Positions 17,371-25,658 of a DNA stretch of 64,000 nucleotides are shown piece by piece. Source of the stretch: Novipirellula caenicola (GTDB lineage Bacteria; Planctomycetota; Planctomycetia; Pirellulales; Pirellulaceae). Position 1 is the first letter of the stretch; the number at the start of each line of letters is the position of its first letter. The position numbers and the translations under genes were made by a program. The stretch lies in assembly GCF_039545035.1 (NCBI RefSeq), contig NZ_BAABRO010000006.1, forward strand, positions 248,001 through 312,000. The letters are read 5' to 3'. The notes beneath the pieces were generated by a model. The model had not been told where the DNA came from. It saw only the letters and a program-made list of their open reading frames with translations, and did not search any database.

Positions 17371-20031
17371 CTACTTCTTCGAGTTCAGGGCAGCTTGAGC
17401 GGCCGCCAAACGTGCGATTGGCACGCGGAACGGGCTGCAGCTGACGTAGTTCAGACCAGCTTCGTGACAGAAGCGGATCGACGCAGGGTCGCCACCGTGT
17501 TCGCCACAGATACCGACCTTCAGGTCTTTCTTGACGCTACGGCCCTTCTCGACACCCATTTCGACCAATTGGCCCACACCCGAGGTATCGAGCGATTGGA
17601 ACGGGTCAACCTCGAGGATTTCTTGATGGATGTAATCCGGCAAGAAGGTGTTGACATCGTCACGGCTGTAACCGAACGTCATTTGCGTCAAGTCGTTCGT
17701 GCCGAAACTGAAGAAGTCGGCATGAGCGGCAATTTCGTTCGCGGTCAAACAAGCACGTGGGATTTCGATCATGGTACCGATCGAGATATCCAAGGTGCCG
17801 TTGAACTTCTTGGCGGTCTTGGTTTCTTCGATCGTCTGTTCGACCTTACCACGAAGAAGTTCCAATTCGTTCGCCGTTCCAACCAACGGGATCATGATCT
17901 CGGGTTGAGCCTTGATCTTCTTGCCCGCACAGTTGATTGCCGCTTCGACAATCGCGCGAACTTGCATTTCAAGGATTTCCGGATAGGTCACGCTCAAGCG
18001 GCAACCACGGTGACCAAGCATCGGGTTGGACTCGTGCAGTGCTTGTCCACGCTTGGAAATTTCGTTGGCCGAAACGCCCAATTCTTTTGCCACGATTTTT
18101 TGGCTGGCGCTTTCGTGCGGCAAGAATTCGTGCAATGGTGGGTCTAGCAAACGGATGGTGACGGGCAGCCCGTTCATCGCCTTGAAGATGCCTTCGAAGT
18201 CTTTGCGTTGGAACGGCAGCAATTTCTTCAGTGCCGCACGACGATCTTTTTCGTCCTGAGCCAAAATCATCGAACGCATGTGCGTGATTCGCTCGGGGTC
18301 AAAGAACATGTGCTCGGTACGGCAAAGTCCGATGCCTTCGGCACCGAAGTCGCGAGCTCGCTTGCTGTCGGCAGGCGAATCGGCGTTGGTGCGAATTGCC
18401 AACGTGCGGTACTCGTCGGCCCACTTCATCAACTTGGCAAAGTCGCCCGAAAGTTTTGGCTCTTGTGTTTCCACTTCGCCCGCCATGACTTCACCGGTGG
18501 TTCCGTCAAGGCTGATGACGTCTTTGACGCCGAAGGTGCGTCCACCGACTTTGATCTTCTTGCCTTTTTCGTTGATCTCGACGTCACCTGCACCGGCAAC
18601 ACAGCACTTGCCCCAACCGCGAGCAACCACGGCCGCGTGGCTTGTCATTCCACCGGTGCTGGTCAAAATGCCCGCAGCGGCGTTCATGCCGTCCACGTCT
18701 TCGGGACTGGTTTCTTTACGAACCAAGATCACCTTTTCGCCCGCGTCGGCTCGCTCACGTGCTTCTTCGGCACTGAACGCCAACTTACCAACCGCTGCAC
18801 CGGGGGAAGCCGGCAAACCACGAGTCAAAACGTCCGCAGCGTTACGCGCGGTCGGTTTGAAGCTAGGTAGCAACAATTGCGTCAAGTCGTTCGCCGGAAC
18901 ACGCAGCACGGCGGTCTTTTGATCGATCAATTTTTCTTTGACCATGTCGCAAGCGATCTTGACCGCCGCGACTCCGGTGCGTTTGCCGGTTCGGGTTTGC
19001 AGCATGTACAACGTGCCACGTTCGATCGTGAACTCGATGTCCTGCATTTCAGCGTAGTGATCTTCGAGCGTTTTCTTGATCGCGATCAGTTCTTTGTGAA
19101 CCGCTCGGTTCCACTTCGGCATCTCTGCAACCGGTTGTGGGGTGCGGATACCGGCAACCACGTCTTCGCCTTGAGCGTTGATAAGGAATTCACCGAAGAA
19201 TTTGTTTTCGCCGGTGTTCGGGTTACGGGTGAAGGCAACCCCGGTTCCCGAGTCGTCGCCCATGTTGCCGTAAACCATCGATTGCACGTTGACCGCGGTT
19301 CCTAGCAAACCGCGGATGCCTTCGATTTCACGGTAACGAACGGCGCGAGAGGTGTTCCACGAGCCGAAGACAGCCATGATCGAAAGTTCAAGCTGCTTGA
19401 TCGGGTCTTGCGGGAAATCTTCGCCCGTCGACTTTTTGTAAACCGCTTTGTAGGATTCGCAAAGTTGCTTCAATCCTTCGGCGGGAACTTCGGTGTCTTC
19501 GCTGACTTTGTACTTCTTCTTGATTTCGTCAAACGCTTTTTCGAATTGATGATGGTCCATGCCCATCACCACGTCACCGAACATGTTGATCAAACGACGA
19601 TAAGCGTCATAAGCGAATCGTTCGTTCTTGGTTGCTTTGGCGAGGCCTTCGGTGGCCGCGTCGTTCAAACCAAGGTTCAAAATGGTGTTCATCATTCCGG
19701 GCATACTAACGGCTGCACCCGAACGAACGCTGACAAGCAGTGGGTTCGAATCGTCACCGAACTTTTTGCCAAGTTCTTTTTCCAGCGTTTTGACCGCCGC
19801 GTTGACTTCGTCCATCAAGCCCTTGGGCATCTTTTCGCCCGACTTGTAATACGCGTCGCAAACGGCGGTTGTGATCGTGAATCCGGGAGGAACCGGAAGA
19901 CCAATCGCGGTCATTTCAGCAAGGTTCAAACCTTTGCCGCCCAAGATTGCTTTGCTTGCACCGCGGCCTTCGGTTTTTGTCTTACCGAAGTAGTAAACCA
20001 TCTTGTCAGCTGAGCCAGCTTTCTTTGCCAT
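17371..20031 (-). CDS. ppdK: Pyruvate, phosphate dikinase
   Basis: 886-aa enzyme interconverting pyruvate + ATP + Pi with phosphoenolpyruvate + AMP + PPi. N-terminal ATP-grasp region (GGKGLNLAEMTAIGLPVPPG, SVRSGAAVSMPGMMNTILNLG), central phospho-histidine domain GGMTSHAAVVARGWGKCCV (His465), and a C-terminal PEP/pyruvate TIM barrel (TEHMFFDPERI; GICGEHGGDP with the catalytic Cys; NYVSCSPFRVPIARLAAAQ). Length is as expected for bacterial PPDK. ATG 20031 gives the standard start MAKKAGSADKMVYYFG; the open frame runs upstream through unrelated sequence. Promoter and terminator are visible, so it is a single-gene unit. Confidence 0.95.
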   Translation of the reverse strand: MAKKAGSADKMVYYFGKTKTEGRGASKAILGGKGLNLAEMTAIGLPVPPGFTITTAVCDAYYKSGEKMPKGLMDEVNAAVKTLEKELGKKFGDDSNPLLVSVRSGAAVSMPGMMNTILNLGLNDAATEGLAKATKNERFAYDAYRRLINMFGDVVMGMDHHQFEKAFDEIKKKYKVSEDTEVPAEGLKQLCESYKAVYKKSTGEDFPQDPIKQLELSIMAVFGSWNTSRAVRYREIEGIRGLLGTAVNVQSMVYGNMGDDSGTGVAFTRNPNTGENKFFGEFLINAQGEDVVAGIRTPQPVAEMPKWNRAVHKELIAIKKTLEDHYAEMQDIEFTIERGTLYMLQTRTGKRTGVAAVKIACDMVKEKLIDQKTAVLRVPANDLTQLLLPSFKPTARNAADVLTRGLPASPGAAVGKLAFSAEEARERADAGEKVILVRKETSPEDVDGMNAAAGILTSTGGMTSHAAVVARGWGKCCVAGAGDVEINEKGKKIKVGGRTFGVKDVISLDGTTGEVMAGEVETQEPKLSGDFAKLMKWADEYRTLAIRTNADSPADSKRARDFGAEGIGLCRTEHMFFDPERITHMRSMILAQDEKDRRAALKKLLPFQRKDFEGIFKAMNGLPVTIRLLDPPLHEFLPHESASQKIVAKELGVSANEISKRGQALHESNPMLGHRGCRLSVTYPEILEMQVRAIVEAAINCAGKKIKAQPEIMIPLVGTANELELLRGKVEQTIEETKTAKKFNGTLDISIGTMIEIPRACLTANEIAAHADFFSFGTNDLTQMTFGYSRDDVNTFLPDYIHQEILEVDPFQSLDTSGVGQLVEMGVEKGRSVKKDLKVGICGEHGGDPASIRFCHEAGLNYVSCSPFRVPIARLAAAQAALNSKK

Positions 20032-20198
20032 AGTTAGTCTCTGAAGGAACCGTCGTGGTTTGTAAGGGAGAGGGTTTGTAAGTGAGTGATTGAATACAGA
20101 TCTAAGATCTAAATGGGGAGCCACATGAACTTCGAGCGGTCCCAAACAACAAGGCATTGGCGGCCCTAAACCACGAATAACAACGCCTTTTACGGGGA

Positions 20199-20227
20199 AA
20201 CTTTATTTCCCATTTGACCTAAGGTCA
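20199..20227 (-). promoter_or_regulatory. Sigma-70-like promoter for ppdK with overlapping dyad
   Basis: On the minus strand TTGACC (20227-20222) is followed after 17 bases by TAAAGT (20204-20199). The -35 lies in a dyad TTGACC-TAA-GGTCAA (20213-20227), a possible operator; a second small dyad GGGAAA/TTTCCC lies at 20194-20210. The leader to the ppdK ATG would be about 160 bases. Confidence 0.5.
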
Positions 20228-20433
20228 ATGAGTGCTATGGAATTTGAAGCTAATCACTGCGTTGAGTTGGACGATTTCGCAATGATTGCCGTCTGCGCTA
20301 GGCCGCATCGATTTAGTGATCTTGAGGCCAATGTTGTCCGCAACATCGTTGCCGCAGGTAAGGCCAGCGGTTTAGCGGCAAGGCCGATTGAGGCGGGTGT
20401 GACGCGCGGGCAAAGCAGAATCGGTACAAAACG

Positions 20434-20472
20434 AAAAAAGCGGCGATGTGGCTGATGCACACCGCCGCTTTT
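20434..20472 (-). terminator. Rho-independent terminator downstream of tRNA-Leu
   Basis: AAAAGCGGCG (20436-20445) pairs with CGCCGCTTTT (20463-20472), extended by an inner TGTG/CACA stem and a 7-base loop. Six T follow on the minus strand, right after the tRNA gene. Four T on the plus side could also give weak termination in the other direction. Confidence 0.85.
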
Positions 20473-20480
20473 CAATTCAG

Positions 20481-20563
20481 TAGGGCTGACAGGAATCGAA
20501 CCTGCACTCCGTAAAGGAACTGGATCCTAAATCCAGCGCGTCTGCCAGTTCCGCCACAGCCCC
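20481..20563 (-). tRNA. tRNA-Leu (anticodon UAG)
   Basis: An 83-base tRNA with a long variable arm. The acceptor arms GGGGCTG and CAGCCCT pair with a G-U at the first position. The D arm includes GGCGGAACTGGCAGACGC. The anticodon stem is CTGGA/TCCAG around loop TTTAGGA, giving anticodon UAG for CUA. The T arm is CAGGTTCGATTCCTG. The 3' CCA is not encoded. It lies 75 bases after rplI on the same strand and before a strong terminator, so it may be processed from the rplI transcript. Confidence 0.95.
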
Positions 20564-20637
20564 GACGTGATTCGCAGATGATAGTAAACAAGACGGCGAT
20601 GCCGAAAGCCCGCCGTCGTGATTTTATCAAGCAAAAA

Positions 20638-21177
20638 TTAGACTTCTTCGGTCACGACGGTTGGGACAACCCAAACCTTCAGTGCCGCGTCGACTTCGCT
20701 GTGCAAGTGCACCTTGACGGTGTACAAACCGAGTTCCTTCAGCGGACCTTCCAAACGGATTTGGTCTTGCGCCAAAGTGAAACCGGCACCCTTGAGGGCG
20801 TCGACGATTTCGTGAGCTCCGACGCTGCCGTACAAATGGCCTTCGTCGTTGGCGTTGGCTTCGATCGTGATCGATTGCTTGCCGAGCTCGTCCGCCATGT
20901 CGCGGTAGCTCTTGAGCTTTTCGAGTTCCAAGGCACGCAGTTTTTCGCGGTGCTTTTCGACCATTCGCTTGTGGTGGTCGGTGGCAACGGTCGCCAACCC
21001 TTGAGGCAGCAGGTAGTTCAGCGCGTAGCCCGATTTGACTTCGACGATGTCGCCTTGCTTGCCGAGGTGTTCGACATTGTGGATCAATAGTAGCTGAATG
21101 CCACCGTTAGCGCCTTTGGGCAAACGTTTAAATGGTCGCTTGAACGATCGACCCGTGCTAGTCTTTGGTTTCGGCAT
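20638..21177 (-). CDS. rplI: 50S ribosomal protein L9
   Basis: 179-aa L9, which binds 23S rRNA at the base of the L1 stalk. The core starts at IQLLLIHNVEHLGKQGDIVEVKSGYALNYLLPQGLA (the L9 signature region), followed by the long central helix KHREKLRALELEKLK and a C-terminal domain ending VWVVPTVVTEEV. A basic N-terminal extension of about 27 residues (PKTSTGRSFKRPFKRLPKG) is longer than the usual ~150-aa protein. ATG 21177 is preferred to the GTG immediately before it. It follows ssb by 69 bases. The rpsR gene normally found between ssb and rplI is absent. Confidence 0.95.
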   Translation of the reverse strand: MPKPKTSTGRSFKRPFKRLPKGANGGIQLLLIHNVEHLGKQGDIVEVKSGYALNYLLPQGLATVATDHHKRMVEKHREKLRALELEKLKSYRDMADELGKQSITIEANANDEGHLYGSVGAHEIVDALKGAGFTLAQDQIRLEGPLKELGLYTVKVHLHSEVDAALKVWVVPTVVTEEV

Positions 21178-21246
21178 CACAAAACTCGAGTGAACAAATA
21201 AGGGTGTGTATGGGTGGATGGATGGGTTCTGAAGGAGCCGTTCGGT

Positions 21247-21783
21247 TTAGAACGGGATGTCAGGATCGTCGTAACCGGGGCCGTTGCCGGTCGGTTGTGC
21301 TTCTCGCTGGCCCGCCGGGTTGCCCGTCGCTCGGGGTGCCGCACCGCCAGAAGAATGTGAATCTTGGTAATCGTGTGAATCGTAGCTGGTTTCTTGGACC
21401 GTATCGCGACGTTGTGGTTGGCTTCGTTGGCGTGATTCGCCACCGCCTCCTCCGCCGCCGCCACTTAACATTTGCATTCGTTCGCCGATCACTCGCAGCT
21501 TGCTGCGTTTTTGGCCATCGGTTTCCCACATGTCCAATTTCAGTCGGCCTTCGACCAGGATCGGGGATCCCTTGCTCAGGTATTCGCTTGCGACTTCTGC
21601 GGTTCGCCCCCAAAGCGTCACGTCGACAAACGTTGTCTCCTCGACCCATTCTCCGGTAGCTGACTTTCGGCGGTCGTTCACAGCAATCGTGATCTCGGTG
21701 ACTGCGGTTCCACCGGTGGTGTACTTCAGTTCGATATCGCGTGTAATGTTGCCTACCAAAACGACGCGGTTATAGCTTGCCAT
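21247..21783 (-). CDS. ssb: Single-stranded DNA-binding protein
   Basis: 178 aa. The N-terminal ~105 residues are the OB fold ([57 protein letters not shown]). They are followed by a Gly-run and a Gln/Ser/Arg-rich linker and the acidic tip DDPDIPF that recruits replication and repair partners. GGGGAAAATC precedes the ATG. The gene sits between rpsF and rplI in the usual S6 operon order. Confidence 0.95.
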   Translation of the reverse strand: MASYNRVVLVGNITRDIELKYTTGGTAVTEITIAVNDRRKSATGEWVEETTFVDVTLWGRTAEVASEYLSKGSPILVEGRLKLDMWETDGQKRSKLRVIGERMQMLSGGGGGGGGESRQRSQPQRRDTVQETSYDSHDYQDSHSSGGAAPRATGNPAGQREAQPTGNGPGYDDPDIPF

Positions 21784-21839
21784 GATTTTCCCCGAAACAT
21801 TTTAAATGTCGAAATGTTTTGCTTAAGTAATTTGCTGTG

Positions 21840-21862
21840 GGCGATGCGAGTGACGCATCGCC
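21840..21862 (-). promoter_or_regulatory. Hairpin in the rpsF-ssb spacer
   Basis: GGCGATGCG (21840-21848) and CGCATCGCC (21854-21862) form a perfect 9-bp stem with a 5-base loop in the 164-base spacer between rpsF and ssb. No T-run follows on the minus strand, so it is more likely an mRNA stability or processing structure than a full terminator. Confidence 0.4.
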
Positions 21863-21947
21863 GTGCCAGCAACGGCGTCTGGGACGCACTTCAGTGCCGC
21901 CGGGCACCCTGCGCCATCCTACCGCTGCCGCCGTTCACAAGCAAATC

Positions 21948-22385
21948 TTAGGCTTCGGAGCTGACCACCGAATCGTCTTCGGCGTTGGCGTCATCCGAGT
22001 CGTTGTCGTCGGAATCGTCCGCTTCCTCTTCGCCACGGCTCGATAGCGTGAAGGATTCGCCACGCGCGTTTGCAAGCATTGGCTCGACCAAACGAGGGTC
22101 AAGCTTGAGCGTCAATTCACGCAAGATCGGTTCGCAGAGCTGGAACGCTCGCTCGATCTTGACGAGTTGCTCGCCTTCGATTTCGAAGTAAGTCAACCAG
22201 TAGGTGCCCTTTTGGTGCTTGTCGATGGGGTAGGCGAGTCGCTGTTCCATCCACATCCGGCTGACGAGCACGTTGCCGCCATTTTCGCTGATGATTTGTT
22301 CGATCTGCTTGCTGACGCCGCCGGGATCGCGTGCGTATTGGTTGCTATCGAGGATGAATAGCGTTTCGTAAGTGTTTTTCGCCAC
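21948..22385 (-). CDS. rpsF: 30S ribosomal protein S6
   Basis: 145-aa S6. The N-terminal ~105 residues have the family fold (NTYETLFILDSN, VLVSRMWMEQRLAYPIDKHQKGTYWLTYFE, ERAFQLCEPILRELTLKLD). The last ~35 residues are an acidic tail (EEEADDSDDNDSDDANAED), comparable to the glutamylated acidic tails of some S6 proteins but longer. The start codon is GTG at 22385. It heads the S6-ssb-L9 cluster after a 246-base gap from pth, which may contain a separate promoter or leader. Confidence 0.95.
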   Translation of the reverse strand: MAKNTYETLFILDSNQYARDPGGVSKQIEQIISENGGNVLVSRMWMEQRLAYPIDKHQKGTYWLTYFEIEGEQLVKIERAFQLCEPILRELTLKLDPRLVEPMLANARGESFTLSSRGEEEADDSDDNDSDDANAEDDSVVSSEA

Positions 22386-22631
22386 GGTTTTATCGTCTCT
22401 CTACGGTCTGATGGGTGCGTTGAACGCAGCGCTGTTTCGGAAAATGCTTCTATTTTTAAGCGGTATGTTATCGAGCGGGTGTGATTTTGCCCAGCACCAT
22501 ACTCGCATTCCGCATTGGGGTCCGCAGCGTTGGGTTCGGACCGTCGTTTCGCAACGTCAGTCTGGTTAACGCATTGGGGTTAACTTCTTACTCACTTACC
22601 GAGTCTCACGAAGGGTTGCCGCCTTGCCAGG

Positions 22632-23234
22632 TTAGGGCGACGGCTTGGTTTTGCCCTTGGGCTTGGCCGGGACCTTCGCGTTGTACTCGGTCATGGTTTG
22701 CGTAATCCCGTTGGTTGCCCAGTCCATTGCGGCATGGGCAGCTCGGGTTGTCGCTTCATCGATCGTTTGCTGTTCGCTTTTGTTGAACTTGCCCAACACA
22801 TGATCGACCACTTCCCATCCTTCGGGAGGCCGGTCGATGCCGATCTTCAGTCGTGGAAACGACTCCGATCCAAGGTGCCGGATGATGTCCGCCAACCCCT
22901 TCTGGCCTCCTGATGACCCCGAGGCTTTCAGCCTCAGTCGCCCGCAGGGAAGATCCAAATCGTCGCAGATCACTACGATTTCTTCGGGGGGTAGTTTAAA
23001 AAAATCAATCGCTTGTCTTACGCTCTTGCCGCTGGCGTTCATGAACGTCTGAGGCCACAGGATCGCAAGTTTTTCGCCGCGGTGATTTCCCTCGGCCCAA
23101 AGCCCCTCGAAGCGAACTTTCGAAGGGCTGGCAGAGATCAACGCTGCAATTTTGTCCGCGGCCATGAAGCCGACATTGTGTCGAGTTTGTTCGTATTTCC
23201 GCCCGGGGTTCCCCAGGCCAACGATCAATTTCAT
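22632..23234 (-). CDS. pth: Peptidyl-tRNA hydrolase
   Basis: 200-aa enzyme that frees tRNA from prematurely released peptidyl-tRNA. Motifs: KLIVGLGNPGRKYEQTRHNVGF with the catalytic His, KPQTFMN-equivalent LWPQTFMNASGKSV, EEIVVICDDLDLPCGRLRLK and SSGGQKGLADIIRHLGSESFPRLKIGI. The last ~10 residues are a Lys/Pro tail (PAKPKGKTKPSP). It starts 32 bases after rplY, the common ctc-pth pairing. Confidence 0.95.
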   Translation of the reverse strand: MKLIVGLGNPGRKYEQTRHNVGFMAADKIAALISASPSKVRFEGLWAEGNHRGEKLAILWPQTFMNASGKSVRQAIDFFKLPPEEIVVICDDLDLPCGRLRLKASGSSGGQKGLADIIRHLGSESFPRLKIGIDRPPEGWEVVDHVLGKFNKSEQQTIDEATTRAAHAAMDWATNGITQTMTEYNAKVPAKPKGKTKPSP

Positions 23235-23266
23235 GGCAGTGGATCGAAAGTCAGTGTGAGCTGACC

Positions 23267-23890
23267 CTAGTCTTCCTCGTCCTTCGGTCCGCCCTTGGCA
23301 ATCACGTCAGGCTCGGTGGCCGCTTCATCCGAGTCGCTTTCGGCCTTCGCCGCACGCGGTTCTTCGATGTGAGCGACCACGGTGTCGGCAGGGGTGACGA
23401 GTTCCACGCCTTCGGGCAGTTCCAAGTCGCCTGCAGTCAACGATTGACCAAGGTGAAGATCCGAAACGTTCAACCCGACGTGCTCAGGAATGTCGCCAGC
23501 CGAGCAACGGATTTCAACTTCGTGATGGTTTTCCAACAGGATGCCGCCTTCGCGAACGCCCGCAGGATCGCCGTGGACATGGATGGAAACGGTCACTTCC
23601 ACTTTTTCGGACAAATTGACCCGCATCAAGTCGAGGTGCAGTACTTCGATCCCCAAGGGATCCCACTGCATCGCGCAAACCATCGCGGTTTCTTTGATTG
23701 CACCGGCGAGCTCGACCGTCTTGCCGTGATGGCGCAAGAGGGCTTTGACTTCGTCCGATGGGACCGAAAGCGACTCAGTCGCTTCGCCGTGTCCGTACAA
23801 TACAGCGGGGATTCGACCGCTCTGACGCAAACGCCGAGTGGCAGCGGAGCCTGTTCGCTCACGCTTCTCGACCTGCAATACGTCTGTCAT
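23267..23890 (-). CDS. rplY: 50S ribosomal protein L25 (general stress protein Ctc type)
   Basis: 207-aa long form of L25: N-terminal 5S-rRNA-binding domain (EKRERTGSAATRRLRQSGRIPAVLYGHGE) and a C-terminal TL5/Ctc beta domain (~95-185), ending in an acidic tail (ESDSDEAATEPD). Family proteins of this length are called Ctc or TL5. It starts the rplY-pth unit, which in many bacteria is preceded by prs; here the upstream 355 bases and the methyltransferase gene replace prs. Confidence 0.93.
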   Translation of the reverse strand: MTDVLQVEKRERTGSAATRRLRQSGRIPAVLYGHGEATESLSVPSDEVKALLRHHGKTVELAGAIKETAMVCAMQWDPLGIEVLHLDLMRVNLSEKVEVTVSIHVHGDPAGVREGGILLENHHEVEIRCSAGDIPEHVGLNVSDLHLGQSLTAGDLELPEGVELVTPADTVVAHIEEPRAAKAESDSDEAATEPDVIAKGGPKDEED

Positions 23891-24245
23891 GGCTGGATCA
23901 ACCTTCCAGTCAAATTGTGATTCATCAATAAATTTCGGTAAACGCCGAACGCCGGCTCCACAGCCCCCGAAGGCCGGATCGTTTCAAAACGGACGCGGCC
24001 GGAGGAAGCGCGTAAGTATGCGGGTTTCGCTTCCTCACGCAAGCCCAAAGAGGGCGTTTGGCACAAGCATTTCTTGCTGAATCTTCACATTCGTAGGCAG
24101 ATGGGGCTGTGACGACGATTTTTGCAGCCGATCGAGCCCGCAAAAACCGCACCATCGACATGACAAGCACGCTTTCGCTTGACGGTTTTTGTCTGGCCGT
24201 TGGGATTTGCCACCCGAAGTTTGAGTTCGTGAATCGCAGCGTCGC
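23891..24245. other. Intergenic region upstream of rplY
   Basis: 355 bases between the methyltransferase stop and rplY start on the minus strand. It should contain the rplY promoter and leader. No gene, repeat or strong hairpin was recognised. Confidence 0.4.
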
Positions 24246-25490
24246 CTAATGCGTCATTGCCGCGAAAACGCCCTTTTCTGCCCTGCCAATCCATAATCCG
24301 ATCGGGGTTTCGCCACACGGACGCAGCCGTTTGCGAAGCACGGCGGGGTCGTGCCCGCTGCCGCGTACCTTGATCCGATCGGCATAGTGGTTTCGCTGAC
24401 GCAATTCGCGGCGAAGTTTTCGTTCATCACAGCTTCCCGACCAAATGACTTTGCCAACCGACGCGATTGCTTGGATTTTTTCCAAACTTGCATCATCGAT
24501 ATCACCCTCGTGGGTCAAAAATCCAGTGGGACCACCCAGCGTTTTCAGCCCGTAGGTGCGAGCAAAGAACTCGGTCAGCCCCGCCGCGCGAACCGCTGCG
24601 TCAGGATCAATGATCCACCGACCCGGCGTTTTGGCCGAAGCGACGCGGACCGAATCAAGTTCGCCCGCCGGTGTGTCGCCCGCGTCAAATCGCGAGTAGC
24701 TTCCATCGCTGCGAACCGCAAAGGCGGAAACCGAACCAGAGTGCAGTTCGGCTCGCTGCAGGGCATCCCCAAAGACAAGCGATTGTTCTCGGACGCTGCC
24801 CGAGAGCGAAATCCAGGCTCGATGCGTGGATGCACCAAGGTCGATCTTGGCTGCCGGTGCCAATTTGATGATGGCAGCCGGAGCCGCTTCGATCCGTGGC
24901 AAAATCTGTGGCAGCGAGGGTTGGTAGTCGTCCGGGCGAGTGGTGCGTTTGCCGTCGGCACGTCGATCGGGATCAATATGGATCGCGGCCTCCGCAGGAA
25001 TTTCGATGTTTAGCACGTCTTCGCATGCCGTCTCGATCATGGTCGCCGTGCCAGGATCCTCAGGCATCGCTTTGCGAAGATTCGCCGCCGTGTACGGCTG
25101 GATCACCGGATCCATGTCGACCGCGACCACGCCGCCATGAGGCGCACGGCGGCGGGCTAGTTCCAATGCGTCACCCCCGATACCGCAGCACAGATCGTAG
25201 ACCAAATGATTGCCGAACCAGCTCGATTTCAGCTTTGCGACCTGCCACGCGGTGGCTTGCTGCAACGCACGGTCGGTGGCCCACCAAATACCCTCACCCA
25301 ATTTTTGTCGAGCTTTACGCTGCAATCGGGCAATCGCAATCAATTCATAGAATGCATCGCTGCCAAATTGATGCCGCAGCCGTTTTGCGACCTTGGCGTC
25401 CGAGCCGGCGGGCGTTGATGACGCGAGTTCTTCGATCGCCGCTTCGTAAGCGGCGATCTGCTCGTCTTGAATGCTGTCTCGTATCGACAT
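24246..25490 (-). CDS. Class I SAM-dependent methyltransferase with THUMP-like C-terminal domain
   Basis: 414 aa. N-terminal helical region (~1-90), then the Rossmann SAM site VYDLCCGIGGDALELARR (motif I), VAVDMDPV (acidic motif II) and AIHIDPDRRADGKR (motif IV-like DPxR). The C-terminal part (~320-405, GGPTGFLTHEGDID, HYADRIKVRGSGHDPAVLRKRLRP) fits the THUMP-like domain found in this family, suggesting RNA as substrate. Target unknown. It stands alone between rseP and rplY; a repeat cluster lies just upstream. Confidence 0.8.
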   Translation of the reverse strand: MSIRDSIQDEQIAAYEAAIEELASSTPAGSDAKVAKRLRHQFGSDAFYELIAIARLQRKARQKLGEGIWWATDRALQQATAWQVAKLKSSWFGNHLVYDLCCGIGGDALELARRRAPHGGVVAVDMDPVIQPYTAANLRKAMPEDPGTATMIETACEDVLNIEIPAEAAIHIDPDRRADGKRTTRPDDYQPSLPQILPRIEAAPAAIIKLAPAAKIDLGASTHRAWISLSGSVREQSLVFGDALQRAELHSGSVSAFAVRSDGSYSRFDAGDTPAGELDSVRVASAKTPGRWIIDPDAAVRAAGLTEFFARTYGLKTLGGPTGFLTHEGDIDDASLEKIQAIASVGKVIWSGSCDERKLRRELRQRNHYADRIKVRGSGHDPAVLRKRLRPCGETPIGLWIGRAEKGVFAAMTH

Positions 25491-25495
25491 TTGGC

Positions 25496-25616
25496 TTTCG
25501 TAGCTACGCTCGCCAGAGCGTGGATGGTGGGCATTTGGGTTTCGTAGCTACGTTCACCAGAGCGTGGATGGTGGGCGTCCAATGCGAATCACCACCTTCT
25601 GGCGAAGGTAGCTACC
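25496..25616. repeat. Intergenic repeat cluster (two direct copies, one inverted)
   Basis: Two 37-base direct copies, 25496-25532 and 25540-25576, differ at two positions. The core is GTAGCTACGCTCGCCAGAGC followed by GTGGATGGTGGGC. A partial inverted copy lies at 25591-25616 (ACCACCTTCTGGCGAAGGTA and the next 6 bases). It occupies the space between rseP and the methyltransferase gene. Confidence 0.75.
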
Positions 25617-25658
25617 AGAAGAGGCTTCACAGCGTTGGCAAAAACTGCGCAATCCGGG

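Larger units (their letters stand above)
20032..20480. other. Intergenic region between ppdK and tRNA-Leu
   Basis: About 450 bases holding the ppdK promoter and dyad and the tRNA-side terminator. A 75-codon plus-strand ORF (20228-20455) runs into the terminator and has no recognisable features, so no gene is called. Confidence 0.5.

Noticed and set aside
20228-20455. 75-codon plus-strand ORF between ppdK and tRNA-Leu
   Set aside because: Overlaps a promoter and a terminator; no motif or ribosome site.
25496-25576. Two direct repeats considered as a CRISPR array
   Set aside because: Only two units with a 7-base gap and an inverted third copy; no spacers or cas genes.
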